DNA from: an uncultured Eubacterium sp.
GTDB taxonomy: Bacteria; Bacillota; Clostridia; Lachnospirales; Lachnospiraceae
Direction: 5' to 3'
Length of the DNA stretch: 34,132 bases
Assembly: GCA_949959185.1 (NCBI GenBank)
Contig: CATLIX010000037.1
Location: 1 to 34,132 of the forward strand
Shown here: one piece after another, positions 1 through 7,991 of the stretch
How the letters are laid out: each line of letters opens with the position of its first letter
Numbering within the stretch: position 1 is the first letter of the stretch
Notes under the pieces: generated by a model
What the model was told of the DNA's origin: nothing
Databases searched by the model: none
Seen by the model: the letters and a program-made list of their open reading frames with translations, nothing else
Program-made: the position numbers and the translations under genes

Positions 1-40
1 CCGCCGCAGGCGGAGAATCCTGCAAAGCAGGATTCTTTCT
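1..40. repeat. Partial copy of the intergenic hairpin repeat family (end module)
   Basis: A GC-rich segment (CCGCCGCAGGCGG) is followed by a perfect 10-bp inverted repeat, AGAATCCTGC / GCAGGATTCT, at 14-23 and 27-36, with a short T-rich tail on the plus strand. The layout 'CGGAGAAT...ATTCTTT' matches the terminal hairpin of the larger repeat in front of ileS (4741-4768). I therefore read it as the right end of another copy cut by the window edge. It lies just past the typA stop codon and could end plus-strand transcripts entering from the left. The family assignment is inference from shared layout, not a long identity. Confidence 0.45.
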
Positions 41-49
41 TGTGTCCGG

Positions 50-1879
50 CTATTTCCGGAAACCGGCCCGTTTCCGCAGGGTGGGGTCCAGAATCCGTTT
101 GCGGATGCGCAGGCTTTCCGGTGTGACTTCCAGAAGCTCGTCGGTTTCGATAAATTCCAGGGCCTGTTCCAGACTTAAGATTCTGGGAGGCGTCAGAGTC
201 AGGGCCTCGTCCGCACTGGAGGAGCGGGTGTTGGTCAGGTGTTTCTTTTTGCAGACATTCAGCTCAATATCTTCCGGTTTGGCGCTCTGGCCGATTACCA
301 TGCCTGCATAGACTTTTTCTCCGGGGCCGATAAAGAGGGTTCCCCGGTCCTGCGCGCTGAACAGGCCGTAGGTTACGGATTCTCCGGACTCAAAAGCGAT
401 GAGAGAGCCCTGCTTCCGGTAAGCGATATCGCCTCTGTATGGCTCATATCCGTTGAAAATGGTGTTGATGATACCATTTCCTCTGGTGTCTGTGAGAAAT
501 TCGCTGCGGTAGCCAATCAGGCCGCGGGAGGGGATGTTGAATTCCAGTCTTGTATAACCGCCGCTGATGGGCCCCATATTCTGAAGCTCCCCTTTTCGCT
601 GGCTTAATTTCTCAATGACTGCTCCGGTAAATTCATCGGGTACGTCCACATAGGCCAGTTCCATGGGCTCCAGTTTCTTTCCGTTTTCATCTTTGTGGTA
701 TAAAACTTCTGCTTTACTTACTGCAAATTCATAGCCTTCCCGGCGCATGTTTTCAATGAGCACGGATAAATGCAGTTCACCCCTGCCGGAAACTTTCAGG
801 CTGTCCGGACTGTCTGTTTCTTCCACCCGCAGAGAAACATCCGTATTCAGTTCCCGGAACAGACGGTCCCTGATATGGCGGGAAGTGACAAATTTCCCTT
901 CCTGGCCAGCCAGAGGGCTGTCATTTACAATGAAATTCATGGAAATGGTAGGCTCGGAAATCTTCTGGAAATCAATGGCGCAGGGATTCTCCGGGGCGCA
1001 GATGGTATCGCCGATGTGGATGTCCGCAATGCCGGAAATGGCCACGATGGAGCCGATGTTTGCTTCCGCAACGTCCACTTTATTTAATCCGTCAAATTCA
1101 TAGAGTTTGCTGATACGCACCTTTTGCAGCTTGTCCGGTTCGTGGTGGTTGACAACCACAGCGTCCTGATTGATTTTCAGACAGCCGTTATCTACTTTTC
1201 CCACGCCGATACGCCCCACGTATTCGTTGTAGTCAATGGTGCTGATTAATACCTGGGTACTGGCTTTTGGGTCTCCTTCCGGCGCCGGGATATATTCCAG
1301 AATGGTCTCAAATAAGGCAGTCATGTCCTTTTTTTCATCATTTAAATCTTTCACCGCATAGCCGTCTCTGGCAGAAGCATAGATAAAAGGACAGTCAAGC
1401 TGTTCGTCGGAAGCATCCAGATCCATAAATAATTCCAGTACTTCGTCAATCACATCGTCGGGCCTTGCTTCGGGCCGGTCAATTTTATTGATACATACAA
1501 TGACCGGAAGGTCCAGAGCCAGAGCCTTCATCAGCACGAATTTGGTCTGAGGCATGGCTCCTTCAAAGGCATCTACCACAAGAACCACTCCGTTGACCAT
1601 TTTCAGCACACGTTCCACTTCGCCGCCGAAATCCGCATGGCCTGGGGTGTCAATAATGTTGATTTTGGTGTTCTTATAAAAAACAGCGGTATTTTTGGAG
1701 AGGATGGTGATGCCCCGTTCTCGTTCAATATCATTGGAATCCATAACCCGCTCCTGTACCTCCTGGTTGGCCCGGAATACGCCGCTTTGTTTGAGCAGTT
1801 CATCCACCAGGGTGGTTTTGCCATGGTCTACATGGGCAATAATGGCAATGTTACGGATGTCCTCTCGTGTTGTCTTCAT
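50..1879 (-). CDS. typA: Ribosome-associated translational GTPase TypA/BipA
   Basis: This 609-residue translation-factor-type GTPase binds the 70S ribosome and is involved in ribosome assembly and stress or cold adaptation in the family. The G1 loop AHVDHGKT is at about residues 15-22, G3 DTPGH starts at about 77 and G4 NKID is at about 131-134. The switch region is [10 protein letters not shown]. Domain II, EF-G-like domains III and V, and the BipA-specific C-terminal domain ([12 protein letters not shown], then the [15 protein letters not shown] region) follow in order. The length is normal for the family (about 605-615). The start is set by AAGGA eight bases upstream. A promoter with TGGCAA/ATTTTA on the plus strand reads leftwards into it. 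The stop codon is TAG, which matters when judging the amber codon in fbp. It appears monocistronic. Confidence 0.97.
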   Translation of the reverse strand: MKTTREDIRNIAIIAHVDHGKTTLVDELLKQSGVFRANQEVQERVMDSNDIERERGITILSKNTAVFYKNTKINIIDTPGHADFGGEVERVLKMVNGVVLVVDAFEGAMPQTKFVLMKALALDLPVIVCINKIDRPEARPDDVIDEVLELFMDLDASDEQLDCPFIYASARDGYAVKDLNDEKKDMTALFETILEYIPAPEGDPKASTQVLISTIDYNEYVGRIGVGKVDNGCLKINQDAVVVNHHEPDKLQKVRISKLYEFDGLNKVDVAEANIGSIVAISGIADIHIGDTICAPENPCAIDFQKISEPTISMNFIVNDSPLAGQEGKFVTSRHIRDRLFRELNTDVSLRVEETDSPDSLKVSGRGELHLSVLIENMRREGYEFAVSKAEVLYHKDENGKKLEPMELAYVDVPDEFTGAVIEKLSQRKGELQNMGPISGGYTRLEFNIPSRGLIGYRSEFLTDTRGNGIINTIFNGYEPYRGDIAYRKQGSLIAFESGESVTYGLFSAQDRGTLFIGPGEKVYAGMVIGQSAKPEDIELNVCKKKHLTNTRSSSADEALTLTPPRILSLEQALEFIETDELLEVTPESLRIRKRILDPTLRKRAGFRK

Positions 1880-1938
1880 AAAATAATCCTTCTTTCTTAT
1901 TGTCTGTGCACCTGCCGGCGCATAAAATGTCTCTCGCT

Positions 1939-1966
1939 ATTTTACCACATAATTCGTATTTGGCAA
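1939..1966 (-). promoter_or_regulatory. Probable sigma-A promoter of typA
   Basis: On the minus strand TTGCCA (1961-1966) and TAAAAT (1939-1944) are 16 bp apart, which gives a leader of about 55 nt before the typA ATG. Confidence 0.6.
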
Positions 1967-2025
1967 GGAAAAATCCATTTAAAATCCAGGAAAATACATT
2001 TCCGCAACTGTGTTGGAAAAACAGA

Positions 2026-2054
2026 TTGAGAAAACAGGGTAAAATGGGTATAAT
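2026..2054 (+). promoter_or_regulatory. Orphan sigma-A-like promoter pointing into the 3' side of the Ig-like gene
   Basis: TTGAGA (2026-2031) and TATAAT (2049-2054) are separated by exactly 17 bp. No recognisable plus-strand gene follows. The only downstream ORF I can see is 11 codons from ATG 2111, weakly preceded by GGGG. A transcript would run antisense into the Ig-like gene. The rest of the 1880-2224 gap holds only the typA promoter and a terminator hairpin. Confidence 0.4.
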
Positions 2055-2155
2055 AAAAAAGCGATGGCAATAATATGAGGTGAAATTCTCAGGGTTCTGA
2101 CAGGCCGGGGATGGTGAATGGAGCGATGTTAAGTTATGGCAGATAAGGCAGATAA

Positions 2156-2187
2156 AACTCCTCTGCCTTTGAAAAAGCAGAGGAGTT
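2156..2187 (-). terminator. Rho-independent terminator of the Ig-like protein gene
   Basis: A perfect 11-bp stem, AACTCCTCTGC / GCAGAGGAGTT, with a 10-base loop lies 38 bases after the stop codon. On the minus strand the stem is followed by TTATC, so it fits a terminator for the minus-strand gene. Confidence 0.7.
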
Positions 2188-2224
2188 GAAATATCTGATA
2201 AGGTCTTTTAACGGTACGGGAATA

Positions 2225-3172
2225 TCAGTATTTTGTAAAACTGCAGCCAGAGGGCGTGACCGTGGCTTTGTAAGTCTCGAACCGGTGAAGGTTCTGATTG
2301 AAATATGAAATATCAAACACAATGGACGAGTCAAAGGTAATGGTAAAGAAGTCGTCCGGGTTAAAGGATTCAATAGCGAACCAGAGGGTGGTATCAACGC
2401 TTCCCATGGCAACGGGAACGAAACTGCCTGCGTTGTTATTCCACAGGTAGGTTTTATAAATTTTTCCGCCGGTGGTCAGGGTAGCGGGAACCGGGTAAGT
2501 GGAGCCTGCGCTGGATAACATATACTGCTGGTTTCCGCGGTTCTGAATCATTACCTTGGCATTATCTGTAAAACTGCCCACATTTGTAATACGCATATTC
2601 AGAATTCTGGATATGTTCAGCGTATTGCATACCGTACAGATTTCATTCTGATCCCATACATGGGCGCCCAGTCCGCCTTCGGTGGCGCCGCATCGCTGAC
2701 AGGTGGCGGGCCGCTGACAGGTGGCAGGAGACCAGCTGTGGCCCAGTGCTACGCCCCGGCCTGCGCCGCAGGTTGTACACAGGTCCGGTTCCGTACATGT
2801 GGCGTAACCTCTCCATTTATGTACATGCTTTACTGTGATTTTAGCAGTCAGCTTCTTTTTGCCTACTTTGGCAGTAATGGTGGCTGTGCCTTTTTTGAGC
2901 CCTTTTAATGTGGCTTTGGATTTATTGGAGCCGGTTTTTTTCGTGATTTTAACTACTTTGGAATTGCTGGATTTCCAGGTTACTTTTTGTGTGGGATTTT
3001 TCACAGTGAGAGTGAGGGTTTTTCCTTCCTTTACCGTCGCCTTCTTTTTGCTGAGCTTTGGAGCGGCAGCCTCTGCCTGCAGAGGAGTCTGCAGCATGGA
3101 AATAACTGGTACCGCCAGAACAAGTGCAAAGCAGAAGAACAGAATTCGCCAGAAGGGTCTGTGTTGCTTCAT
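2225..3172 (-). CDS. Secreted bacterial Ig-like (Big_2) domain protein with CxxC repeats
   Basis: The protein has 315 residues. An Sec signal peptide covers residues 1-35 (MKQHRPFWRILFFCFALVLA, then an AEAAA cleavage-like region). A lysine-rich Big_2/BID_2 Ig-like domain follows at about 35-115, typified by WKSSNSKVVKITK and LKGLKKGTATITAK. Next come three short Cys-rich repeats with CxxC and HxW elements (about 118-180). The C-terminal beta-rich domain of about 135 residues is one I do not recognise. The upstream in-frame ATG at 3298 was rejected, because AGGAAAGGAAG sits directly before ATG 3172 and the signal peptide begins there. A perfect consensus promoter with an operator palindrome in its spacer lies 150 bp upstream, shared with the divergent XRE gene. 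Probable role: surface-exposed or secreted adhesion or structural protein, regulated by that XRE protein. Molecular function is unknown. Confidence 0.85.
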   Translation of the reverse strand: MKQHRPFWRILFFCFALVLAVPVISMLQTPLQAEAAAPKLSKKKATVKEGKTLTLTVKNPTQKVTWKSSNSKVVKITKKTGSNKSKATLKGLKKGTATITAKVGKKKLTAKITVKHVHKWRGYATCTEPDLCTTCGAGRGVALGHSWSPATCQRPATCQRCGATEGGLGAHVWDQNEICTVCNTLNISRILNMRITNVGSFTDNAKVMIQNRGNQQYMLSSAGSTYPVPATLTTGGKIYKTYLWNNNAGSFVPVAMGSVDTTLWFAIESFNPDDFFTITFDSSIVFDISYFNQNLHRFETYKATVTPSGCSFTKY

Positions 3173-3323
3173 ATGATGACACTTCCTTTCCTGAGAATTT
3201 GTCGTTTCAGATTCGGGTGCTGCGCTCATACCATATATTGCTGTTGTAAATGAATTAATCCACCAATATGTAGTACAAAGCAGGTGTGGTGCACCCATTT
3301 GGCATCCTGAACTTTATAAAAAT

Positions 3324-3352
3324 ATTATAATTGCGCGTGCGCAGTTTGTCAA
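3324..3352 (-). promoter_or_regulatory. Perfect consensus sigma-A promoter of the Ig-like gene
   Basis: On the minus strand TTGACA (3347-3352) and TATAAT (3324-3329) are separated by exactly 17 bp. The spacer contains the palindrome TGCGCACGCGCA. A promoter this strong, with an operator in the spacer, implies it is normally held off. The predicted untranslated leader is about 145 nt. Confidence 0.8.
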
Positions 3353-3360
3353 CATATAAT
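3331..3360 (+). promoter_or_regulatory. Probable promoter of the XRE regulator gene
   Basis: TTGCGC (3331-3336) and TATAAT (3355-3360) are 18 bp apart. The -35 overlaps operator 1 and the -10 directly abuts operator 2. This layout suggests autorepression and overlapping control of the divergent promoter. Confidence 0.55.
3332..3343. promoter_or_regulatory. Operator 1, TGCG-N4-CGCA palindrome
   Basis: TGCGCGTGCGCA sits inside the spacer of the minus-strand promoter and on the -35 of the plus-strand promoter. It has the same TGCG-N4-CGCA form as the site 29 bp downstream. Confidence 0.65.
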
Positions 3361-3372
3361 TGCGTTTACGCA
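3361..3372. promoter_or_regulatory. Operator 2, TGCG-N4-CGCA palindrome
   Basis: TGCGTTTACGCA immediately follows the plus-strand -10 box and covers the expected start of the XRE transcript. Its centre is 29 bp from operator 1, close to three helical turns, which suits cooperative dimer binding. Confidence 0.65.
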
Positions 3373-3400
3373 TATATTTTTGTGAAATCTGGAGTATATT

Positions 3401-3751
3401 ATGGAATCAATAACAGAAAGATTGTCCTGTTTAATGGAAAGAAAAAATATAAAAGCGGTGGAGCTTGCGCAGGCAGTTGCTGTTAATACATCTACCATCA
3501 GCCGGATTTTAAAAGGCACTCAGATGCCGACCAGCGATACCCTTTACAAGTTTGCGCAATATTTTAATGTCACCATGGAATACCTGATGACCGGGGAAAA
3601 TTCTGTGCAGGAAAATTGCGTTTCCGCAAATTATTCCCGGAAGGAAGCACAGTTGCTGGAATATTATAATATTATGGGAAAAGAGGACCAGGAGGAGCTG
3701 ATGGTAATCGCCAGAATGAAGGCCGCAAAAAGAGTCGGAGACCGAATATAA
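3401..3751 (+). CDS. XRE/Cro-CI family transcriptional regulator
   Basis: This is a 116-residue protein with an N-terminal helix-turn-helix of the Cro/CI type at about residues 5-62. The second and third helices are AVELAQAVAVNTSTISRILK, followed by the typical P-x-x-x-T-L-x-K-x-A-x-Y-F-x-V segment and a LMTG turn. The C-terminal region (about 78-116) is charged and helical and probably mediates dimerisation. There is no sensor domain or protease domain. GGAG seven bases upstream sets the start. It is divergent from the Ig-like gene, with two palindromes in the shared promoter region, so I infer it represses both itself and that gene. A third copy of the palindrome lies inside its own coding sequence. 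Confidence 0.88.
   Translation: MESITERLSCLMERKNIKAVELAQAVAVNTSTISRILKGTQMPTSDTLYKFAQYFNVTMEYLMTGENSVQENCVSANYSRKEAQLLEYYNIMGKEDQEELMVIARMKAAKRVGDRI
3617..3628. promoter_or_regulatory. Intragenic operator-like palindrome, TGCG-N4-CGCA
   Basis: TGCGTTTCCGCA, extended by one T/A pair on each side, lies within the XRE coding sequence about 245 bp downstream of operator 2. It matches the two intergenic operators in form and nearly in its spacer bases. It is a candidate auxiliary operator; chance or codon use cannot be excluded. Confidence 0.35.
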
Positions 3752-3758
3752 ATTTTTC

Positions 3759-3787
3759 TTGTATTGTAAAATCAGGTCTGTTATAAT
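3759..3787 (+). promoter_or_regulatory. Promoter of the DUF4190-like gene
   Basis: TTGTAT (3759-3764) and TATAAT (3782-3787) are 17 bp apart, directly after the XRE stop codon. The leader to the ATG is about 110 nt and carries a perfect 12-bp inverted repeat. Confidence 0.65.
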
Positions 3788-3810
3788 GAAATCTGTGACA
3801 ATAGCTTTTT

Positions 3811-3845
3811 ATCATACAGGAAGTCCGGAAGAATTTCCTGTATGA
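3811..3845 (+). repeat. Perfect 12-bp inverted repeat in the leader of the DUF4190-like gene
   Basis: ATCATACAGGAA (3811-3822) and TTCCTGTATGAT (3834-3845) form a perfect stem with an 11-base loop. It lies about 20 nt after the predicted transcription start. No T-run follows, so it is not a classical terminator; it could be an RNA-stability hairpin or a protein-binding site. Confidence 0.5.
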
Positions 3846-3905
3846 TAATCAGGTTTTCCGAAGAGAGGAAAACTGCACTCAGATATAGATAGAGGAGGAT
3901 TTGGC

Positions 3906-4283
3906 ATGAGTGACGAGAATAACACATTTGATAACGGTTTTCAGGGAAATCAGCCCCAGCAGAATTATCAGGCGCCGGATTATAAACCGCCCGGTTCCGG
4001 ATTCGGAATTGCTTCCATGGTCTGCGGTATTCTGGCTTTGATTACCTGCTGTATGTGGTGCACCTGTATTCCGCTGGCAGTGGTATCTATTGTACTTGGT
4101 ATTCTGCAGATTCAGAAAGGTACGGCCAAAGGGATGGCAATTGCAGGAATTGTATGTTCTTCCATCGGGCTGATTCTGTTTATTGCGCTGACCGTATGGG
4201 GCAATTATCTTGAAAGCACCGGATTTTATCAGGAGTTTATGCAGGAATATATGCAGCAGATACAGGAACTGCAGGGACTGTAA
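3906..4283 (+). CDS. Small DUF4190-like membrane protein
   Basis: The protein has 125 residues. A disordered N-terminus rich in N, Q and P (about 1-30, including FQGNQPQQNYQAP) is followed by two hydrophobic helices at about 33-66 and 76-99. These are joined by a short KGTAKG loop, the usual DUF4190-type arrangement (G-x-A-S-M-V-C-G-I then GMAIAGIVCSSIGL). A CC-x(3)-C cluster sits in the first membrane segment. The C-terminus (about 103-125) is an acidic, Q/M-rich helix. GAGGAGG precedes the ATG. The function of the family is unknown. It has its own promoter and is probably monocistronic. Confidence 0.75.
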   Translation: MSDENNTFDNGFQGNQPQQNYQAPDYKPPGSGFGIASMVCGILALITCCMWCTCIPLAVVSIVLGILQIQKGTAKGMAIAGIVCSSIGLILFIALTVWGNYLESTGFYQEFMQEYMQQIQELQGL

Positions 4284-4292
4284 TTTTTGGTA

Positions 4293-4321
4293 TTGACAGT
4301 AAAACGGGCAGCCTGTATAAT
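4293..4321 (+). promoter_or_regulatory. Promoter of the ileS T-box transcript
   Basis: TTGACA (4293-4298) and TATAAT (4316-4321) match the consensus perfectly with a 17-bp spacer. It begins nine bases after the stop codon of the preceding gene. Confidence 0.85.
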
Positions 4322-4327
4322 ATGTAG

Positions 4328-4635
4328 CAGTTTCAGAAAATGAGATATTCAAAGACCATGACGAAGACAGTAGGACAGCATTCCAACGTCACAGCGAGCC
4401 GGGCGGGTGTGAGCCGGTATCAGTAGAGGCTGTCTGAATATCACTTTCAGTCGCTTTGCTGAACTTCCCGTGTCAGATGAGAACTGATAAGGGAACAGTA
4501 GGGAAAGACGGGATATTCCTCCGTTACGGGAATCGCGTATGCTGGCTGAAATTCTGTTTTTGAGCCAAAGTACGGTGTAACAGGTGGTAAACGATGCTAT
4601 GGCCTCGTCCTTTTACAGGGCGGGGTCTTTTTTAT
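4328..4635 (+). promoter_or_regulatory. Isoleucine T-box leader with terminator
   Basis: The leader has the T-box order of elements. It contains a stem I region with GAGCCGGG...GTGAGCCGG, a specifier loop GAATATCAC with the Ile codon ATC at 4440-4442, a central purine-rich segment, and the T-box bulge AGGTGGTAA at 4582-4590. The TGGT in that bulge pairs with the ACCA end of uncharged tRNA. The terminator stem CCTCGTCC / GGGCGGGG (4603-4625) is followed by a T-rich run to 4635. It is expected to terminate when tRNA-Ile is charged and to read through into ileS when it is not. The boundaries, particularly the 5' end, are approximate. Confidence 0.88.
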
Positions 4636-4768
4636 CCACAGGAAAGCAGTCTTTACAGGACTGTTTCCTGTGGATAAAAAAAGTCTGATATGCGCAGCGC
4701 GCGGAGAGGAAATCTATTGCTGCGCAATCCGCTCGCGCGCGGAGAATGCACAGGATGCATTCTTTTTT
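4628..4768 (+). repeat. Intergenic hairpin repeat, copy A, between the T-box terminator and ileS
   Basis: Module 1 is a long hairpin, TTATCCACAGGAAA / TTTCCTGTGGATAA with an inner CAGTC / GACTG stem (4628-4682). Module 2 (4691-4740) carries GCGGAGAGGAAATCTATTGC and GCAATCCGCTCGCGCGC. It closes with a terminator-like hairpin, AGAATGCA / TGCATTCT plus TTTTTT (4743-4768), immediately before the ileS ribosome binding site. The same modules recur near 17852 and 29836. Confidence 0.7.
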
Positions 4769-4788
4769 ATCGAAAGGAGAACTGACTC

Positions 4789-7700
4789 ATGTACAGCAAA
4801 GTAGAAAAAAATCTGAGCTTTGTGGAAAGAGAAAAACAGACGGAAAAATTCTGGAAAGACCATGATATTTTCCGAAAAAGTATGGAAAACAGAAAGGACG
4901 GAGAGACCTATACCTTTTATGACGGGCCGCCCACGGCCAACGGAAAACCTCATATCGGCCATGTGCTGACCCGCGTCATCAAGGATATGATTCCCAGGTA
5001 TCAGACCATGAAAGGGAAGATGGTTCCCCGGAAAGCAGGATGGGATACCCATGGCCTCCCGGTGGAGCTGGAGGTGGAAAAACTGCTGGGACTGGACGGA
5101 AAAGACCAGATTGAAGCCTATGGGCTGGAGCCTTTTATAGATAAATGCAAGGAAAGTGTCTGGAAATACAAAGGCATGTGGGAAGATTTCTCCGGTACCG
5201 TGGGATTCTGGGCCGATATGGACGCCCCTTATGTGACCTATCACAATGATTTCATTGAATCGGAATGGTGGGCCCTAAAAGAAATCTGGAACCGGAAATT
5301 ACTCTACAAAGGTTTTAAGATTGTGCCTTATTGTCCCCGGTGCGGAACCCCTCTGTCTGCTCAGGAAGTGGCTCAGGGGTATAAAACCGTAAAAGAACGT
5401 TCCGCTATTGTAAGATTTAAAGTAAAAGACGAAGACGCTTATTTCCTGGCATGGACCACAACTCCCTGGACTTTGCCTTCCAATCTGGCCCTCTGTGTAA
5501 ATCCGGAGGAAACCTACTGTAAAGTAAAGGCGGCAGACGGAATTATTTATTATATGGCGCAGGCTCTGCTGGATAAAGTGATGGGAACGCTGCTGGATAA
5601 AGAACAGCAGGAATCCGGAGCAAAACCATACGAAGTGCTGGAAACTTATAAGGGAACCGATTTGGAATACCGGGAATATGAGCCCCTGTATGAAGGAGCG
5701 AAAGAAGCAGCCGAAAAGCAGCATAAGAAGGCTCATTTTGTAACCTGCGACAGTTACGTTACCATGACAGACGGTACGGGAATCGTGCATATTGCCCCGG
5801 CGTTCGGTGAGGATGACTCCAAAGTGGGGAGAAAATATGACCTGCCTTTTGTACAGTTTGTCAATGGAAAGGGAGAACTGACAGAGGGAGCGCCCTTTGC
5901 AGGTACTTTCTGTAAAAAAGCGGACCCCATGATTTTACAGGATCTGGAAGACCGGAAACTGTTATTTGACGCACCGAAGTTTGAGCATGAGTATCCTCAC
6001 TGCTGGCGCTGTGATACGCCGCTGATTTACTATGCAAGAGAATCCTGGTTTATTAAAATGACCGAAGTGAAAGAGGATTTAATCCGCAATAACAATACCA
6101 TCAACTGGATTCCGGAAAATATCGGCAAAGGCCGGTTCGGAGACTGGCTGGAAAATGTACAGGACTGGGGAATTTCCAGAAACCGTTACTGGGGAACTCC
6201 TCTGAACATCTGGGAATGTGAATGCGGCCATATGCATTCCATCGGAAGCATTGCGGAATTAAAAGAGATGTCAGAAAACTGTCCGGAAGAAATAGAGCTG
6301 CACCGCCCTTATATTGACGCAGTGACCATCAAATGCCCCGAATGCGGGAAGGAGATGCATCGTGTACCGGAAGTGATTGACTGCTGGTTTGACTCCGGAG
6401 CCATGCCCTTTGCCCAGCATCATTATCCATTTGAAAATAAGGAAGTATTTGAACAGCAGTTCCCGGCAGATTTTATTTCCGAAGCAGTGGACCAGACCAG
6501 GGGATGGTTTTATTCCCTGCTGGCAGAGTCTACTCTGCTGTTTAACAAAGCCCCTTATGAAAATGTAATTGTTCTGGGCCATGTACAGGATGAAAACGGT
6601 CAGAAAATGAGCAAATCCAAAGGAAACGCCGTTGACCCCTTCGAGGCGCTGGAAACTTACGGTGCAGATGCTATCCGCTGGTATTTCTATATCAACTCCG
6701 CACCCTGGCTGCCTAACCGGTTCCATGGAAAAGTGGTGCAGGAAGGACAGAGCAAATTTATGGGAACTCTGTGGAATACCTACGCGTTCTTCGTACTGTA
6801 TGCCAATATTGATGATTTTGACGCCACAAAATATGGGCTGGAATATGGTAAATTATCTGTGATGGATAAATGGCTTCTTTCCAGACTGAATACCATGGTG
6901 GAACAGGTGGACGGCCATCTTGGTAATTACCGGATTCCGGAAGCCGCACGGGCACTGCAGGAATTTGTGGACGATATGAGCAACTGGTATGTGCGCAGAA
7001 GCCGGGAGCGGTTCTGGGCAAAAGGCATGGAGCAGGATAAAATCAACGCTTACATGACGCTGTATACGGCACTGGTAACAGTCAGCAGGGCAGCGGCGCC
7101 CATGATTCCCTTTATGTCAGAGGATATCTACCGGAATCTGGTGTGCAGTATTGACAGTTCCGCGCCGGAAAGCGTGCATCTCTGCGATTTCCCGGAGGCT
7201 GACAGGAGCCTGATGGATGAAGGCCTGGAAAAAAACATGGAAGCAGTATTAAAGATTGTGGTGATGGGAAGGGCCTGCAGGAATACTGCAAACATCAAAA
7301 ACCGCCAGCCCATCGGCACCATGTTTGTCAAAGCGCCGGAGGAACTTCCGGAGCTGTTTACGGATATTATAAAAGATGAGCTGAACATCAAAAAAGTGGC
7401 CTTTACGGAGGATGTGAGCAGCTTCACAGATTATACGTTCAAGCCTCAGCTTCGCACCGTAGGACCAAAGTACGGGAAATTTTTAAAGCAGATTCAGCAG
7501 GCTCTGGGGGAATTAAACGGCAATCAGGCCATGGCGGAACTGAAATCCAAAGGAAGTATTACCCTTGACAGCGTAAATGCAGACGTTGTATTATGTGAGG
7601 AGGACCTTCTTATTACTATGACTCAGCAGGAAGGCTATGTGACAGAAGGAGACAATGAGGTGACTGTTGTACTGGACACCAGCCTGACGCCGGAGCTGAT

Positions 7701-7953
7701 AGCAGAGGGCTTTGTCCGGGAACTGATCAGTAAGATTCAGACCATGCGCAAAAAGGCAGGGTTTGAGGTAATGGATAAGATTCACGTTTTCTACCAGGCA
7801 GAAGAAACCATAGATAAAATTTTCAGAGAGTTCGGCGGACAGATTCAGTCCGAGGTGCTGGCTGTGGATATTACCGGGTCTGAGATAAAAGGCCATTCGG
7901 AAACATGGGATATCAACGGAGAATCTGTGGTACTTGGAGTGGAAAAGGTGTGA
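4789..7953 (+). CDS. ileS: Isoleucyl-tRNA synthetase
   Basis: This 1054-residue class I synthetase charges tRNA-Ile with isoleucine in the cytoplasm. The HIGH motif is at residues 55-58 (within PTANGKPHIGHVL) and KMSKS is at 606-610. The editing CP1 domain contains the WTTTPWTLPSNLAL segment and the D-x-T-G-I-V-H-I-A-P-A-F-G-E-D-D motif. CxxC pairs occur at PYCPRCG and CPECG. The C-terminal anticodon-binding region runs from about 670. The length and these features fit the longer, eukaryote-like type 2 IleRS found in many Clostridia; some type 2 enzymes tolerate mupirocin, but that cannot be read from sequence here. AAGGAG sets the start. The T-box upstream supports the substrate identity independently. 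Confidence 0.97.
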   Translation: MYSKVEKNLSFVEREKQTEKFWKDHDIFRKSMENRKDGETYTFYDGPPTANGKPHIGHVLTRVIKDMIPRYQTMKGKMVPRKAGWDTHGLPVELEVEKLLGLDGKDQIEAYGLEPFIDKCKESVWKYKGMWEDFSGTVGFWADMDAPYVTYHNDFIESEWWALKEIWNRKLLYKGFKIVPYCPRCGTPLSAQEVAQGYKTVKERSAIVRFKVKDEDAYFLAWTTTPWTLPSNLALCVNPEETYCKVKAADGIIYYMAQALLDKVMGTLLDKEQQESGAKPYEVLETYKGTDLEYREYEPLYEGAKEAAEKQHKKAHFVTCDSYVTMTDGTGIVHIAPAFGEDDSKVGRKYDLPFVQFVNGKGELTEGAPFAGTFCKKADPMILQDLEDRKLLFDAPKFEHEYPHCWRCDTPLIYYARESWFIKMTEVKEDLIRNNNTINWIPENIGKGRFGDWLENVQDWGISRNRYWGTPLNIWECECGHMHSIGSIAELKEMSENCPEEIELHRPYIDAVTIKCPECGKEMHRVPEVIDCWFDSGAMPFAQHHYPFENKEVFEQQFPADFISEAVDQTRGWFYSLLAESTLLFNKAPYENVIVLGHVQDENGQKMSKSKGNAVDPFEALETYGADAIRWYFYINSAPWLPNRFHGKVVQEGQSKFMGTLWNTYAFFVLYANIDDFDATKYGLEYGKLSVMDKWLLSRLNTMVEQVDGHLGNYRIPEAARALQEFVDDMSNWYVRRSRERFWAKGMEQDKINAYMTLYTALVTVSRAAAPMIPFMSEDIYRNLVCSIDSSAPESVHLCDFPEADRSLMDEGLEKNMEAVLKIVVMGRACRNTANIKNRQPIGTMFVKAPEELPELFTDIIKDELNIKKVAFTEDVSSFTDYTFKPQLRTVGPKYGKFLKQIQQALGELNGNQAMAELKSKGSITLDSVNADVVLCEEDLLITMTQQEGYVTEGDNEVTVVLDTSLTPELIAEGFVRELISKIQTMRKKAGFEVMDKIHVFYQAEETIDKIFREFGGQIQSEVLAVDITGSEIKGHSETWDINGESVVLGVEKV

Positions 7954-7991
7954 CTTTTAAGACGGAGGCACCAGAGAGGAAGGAGATAGCA

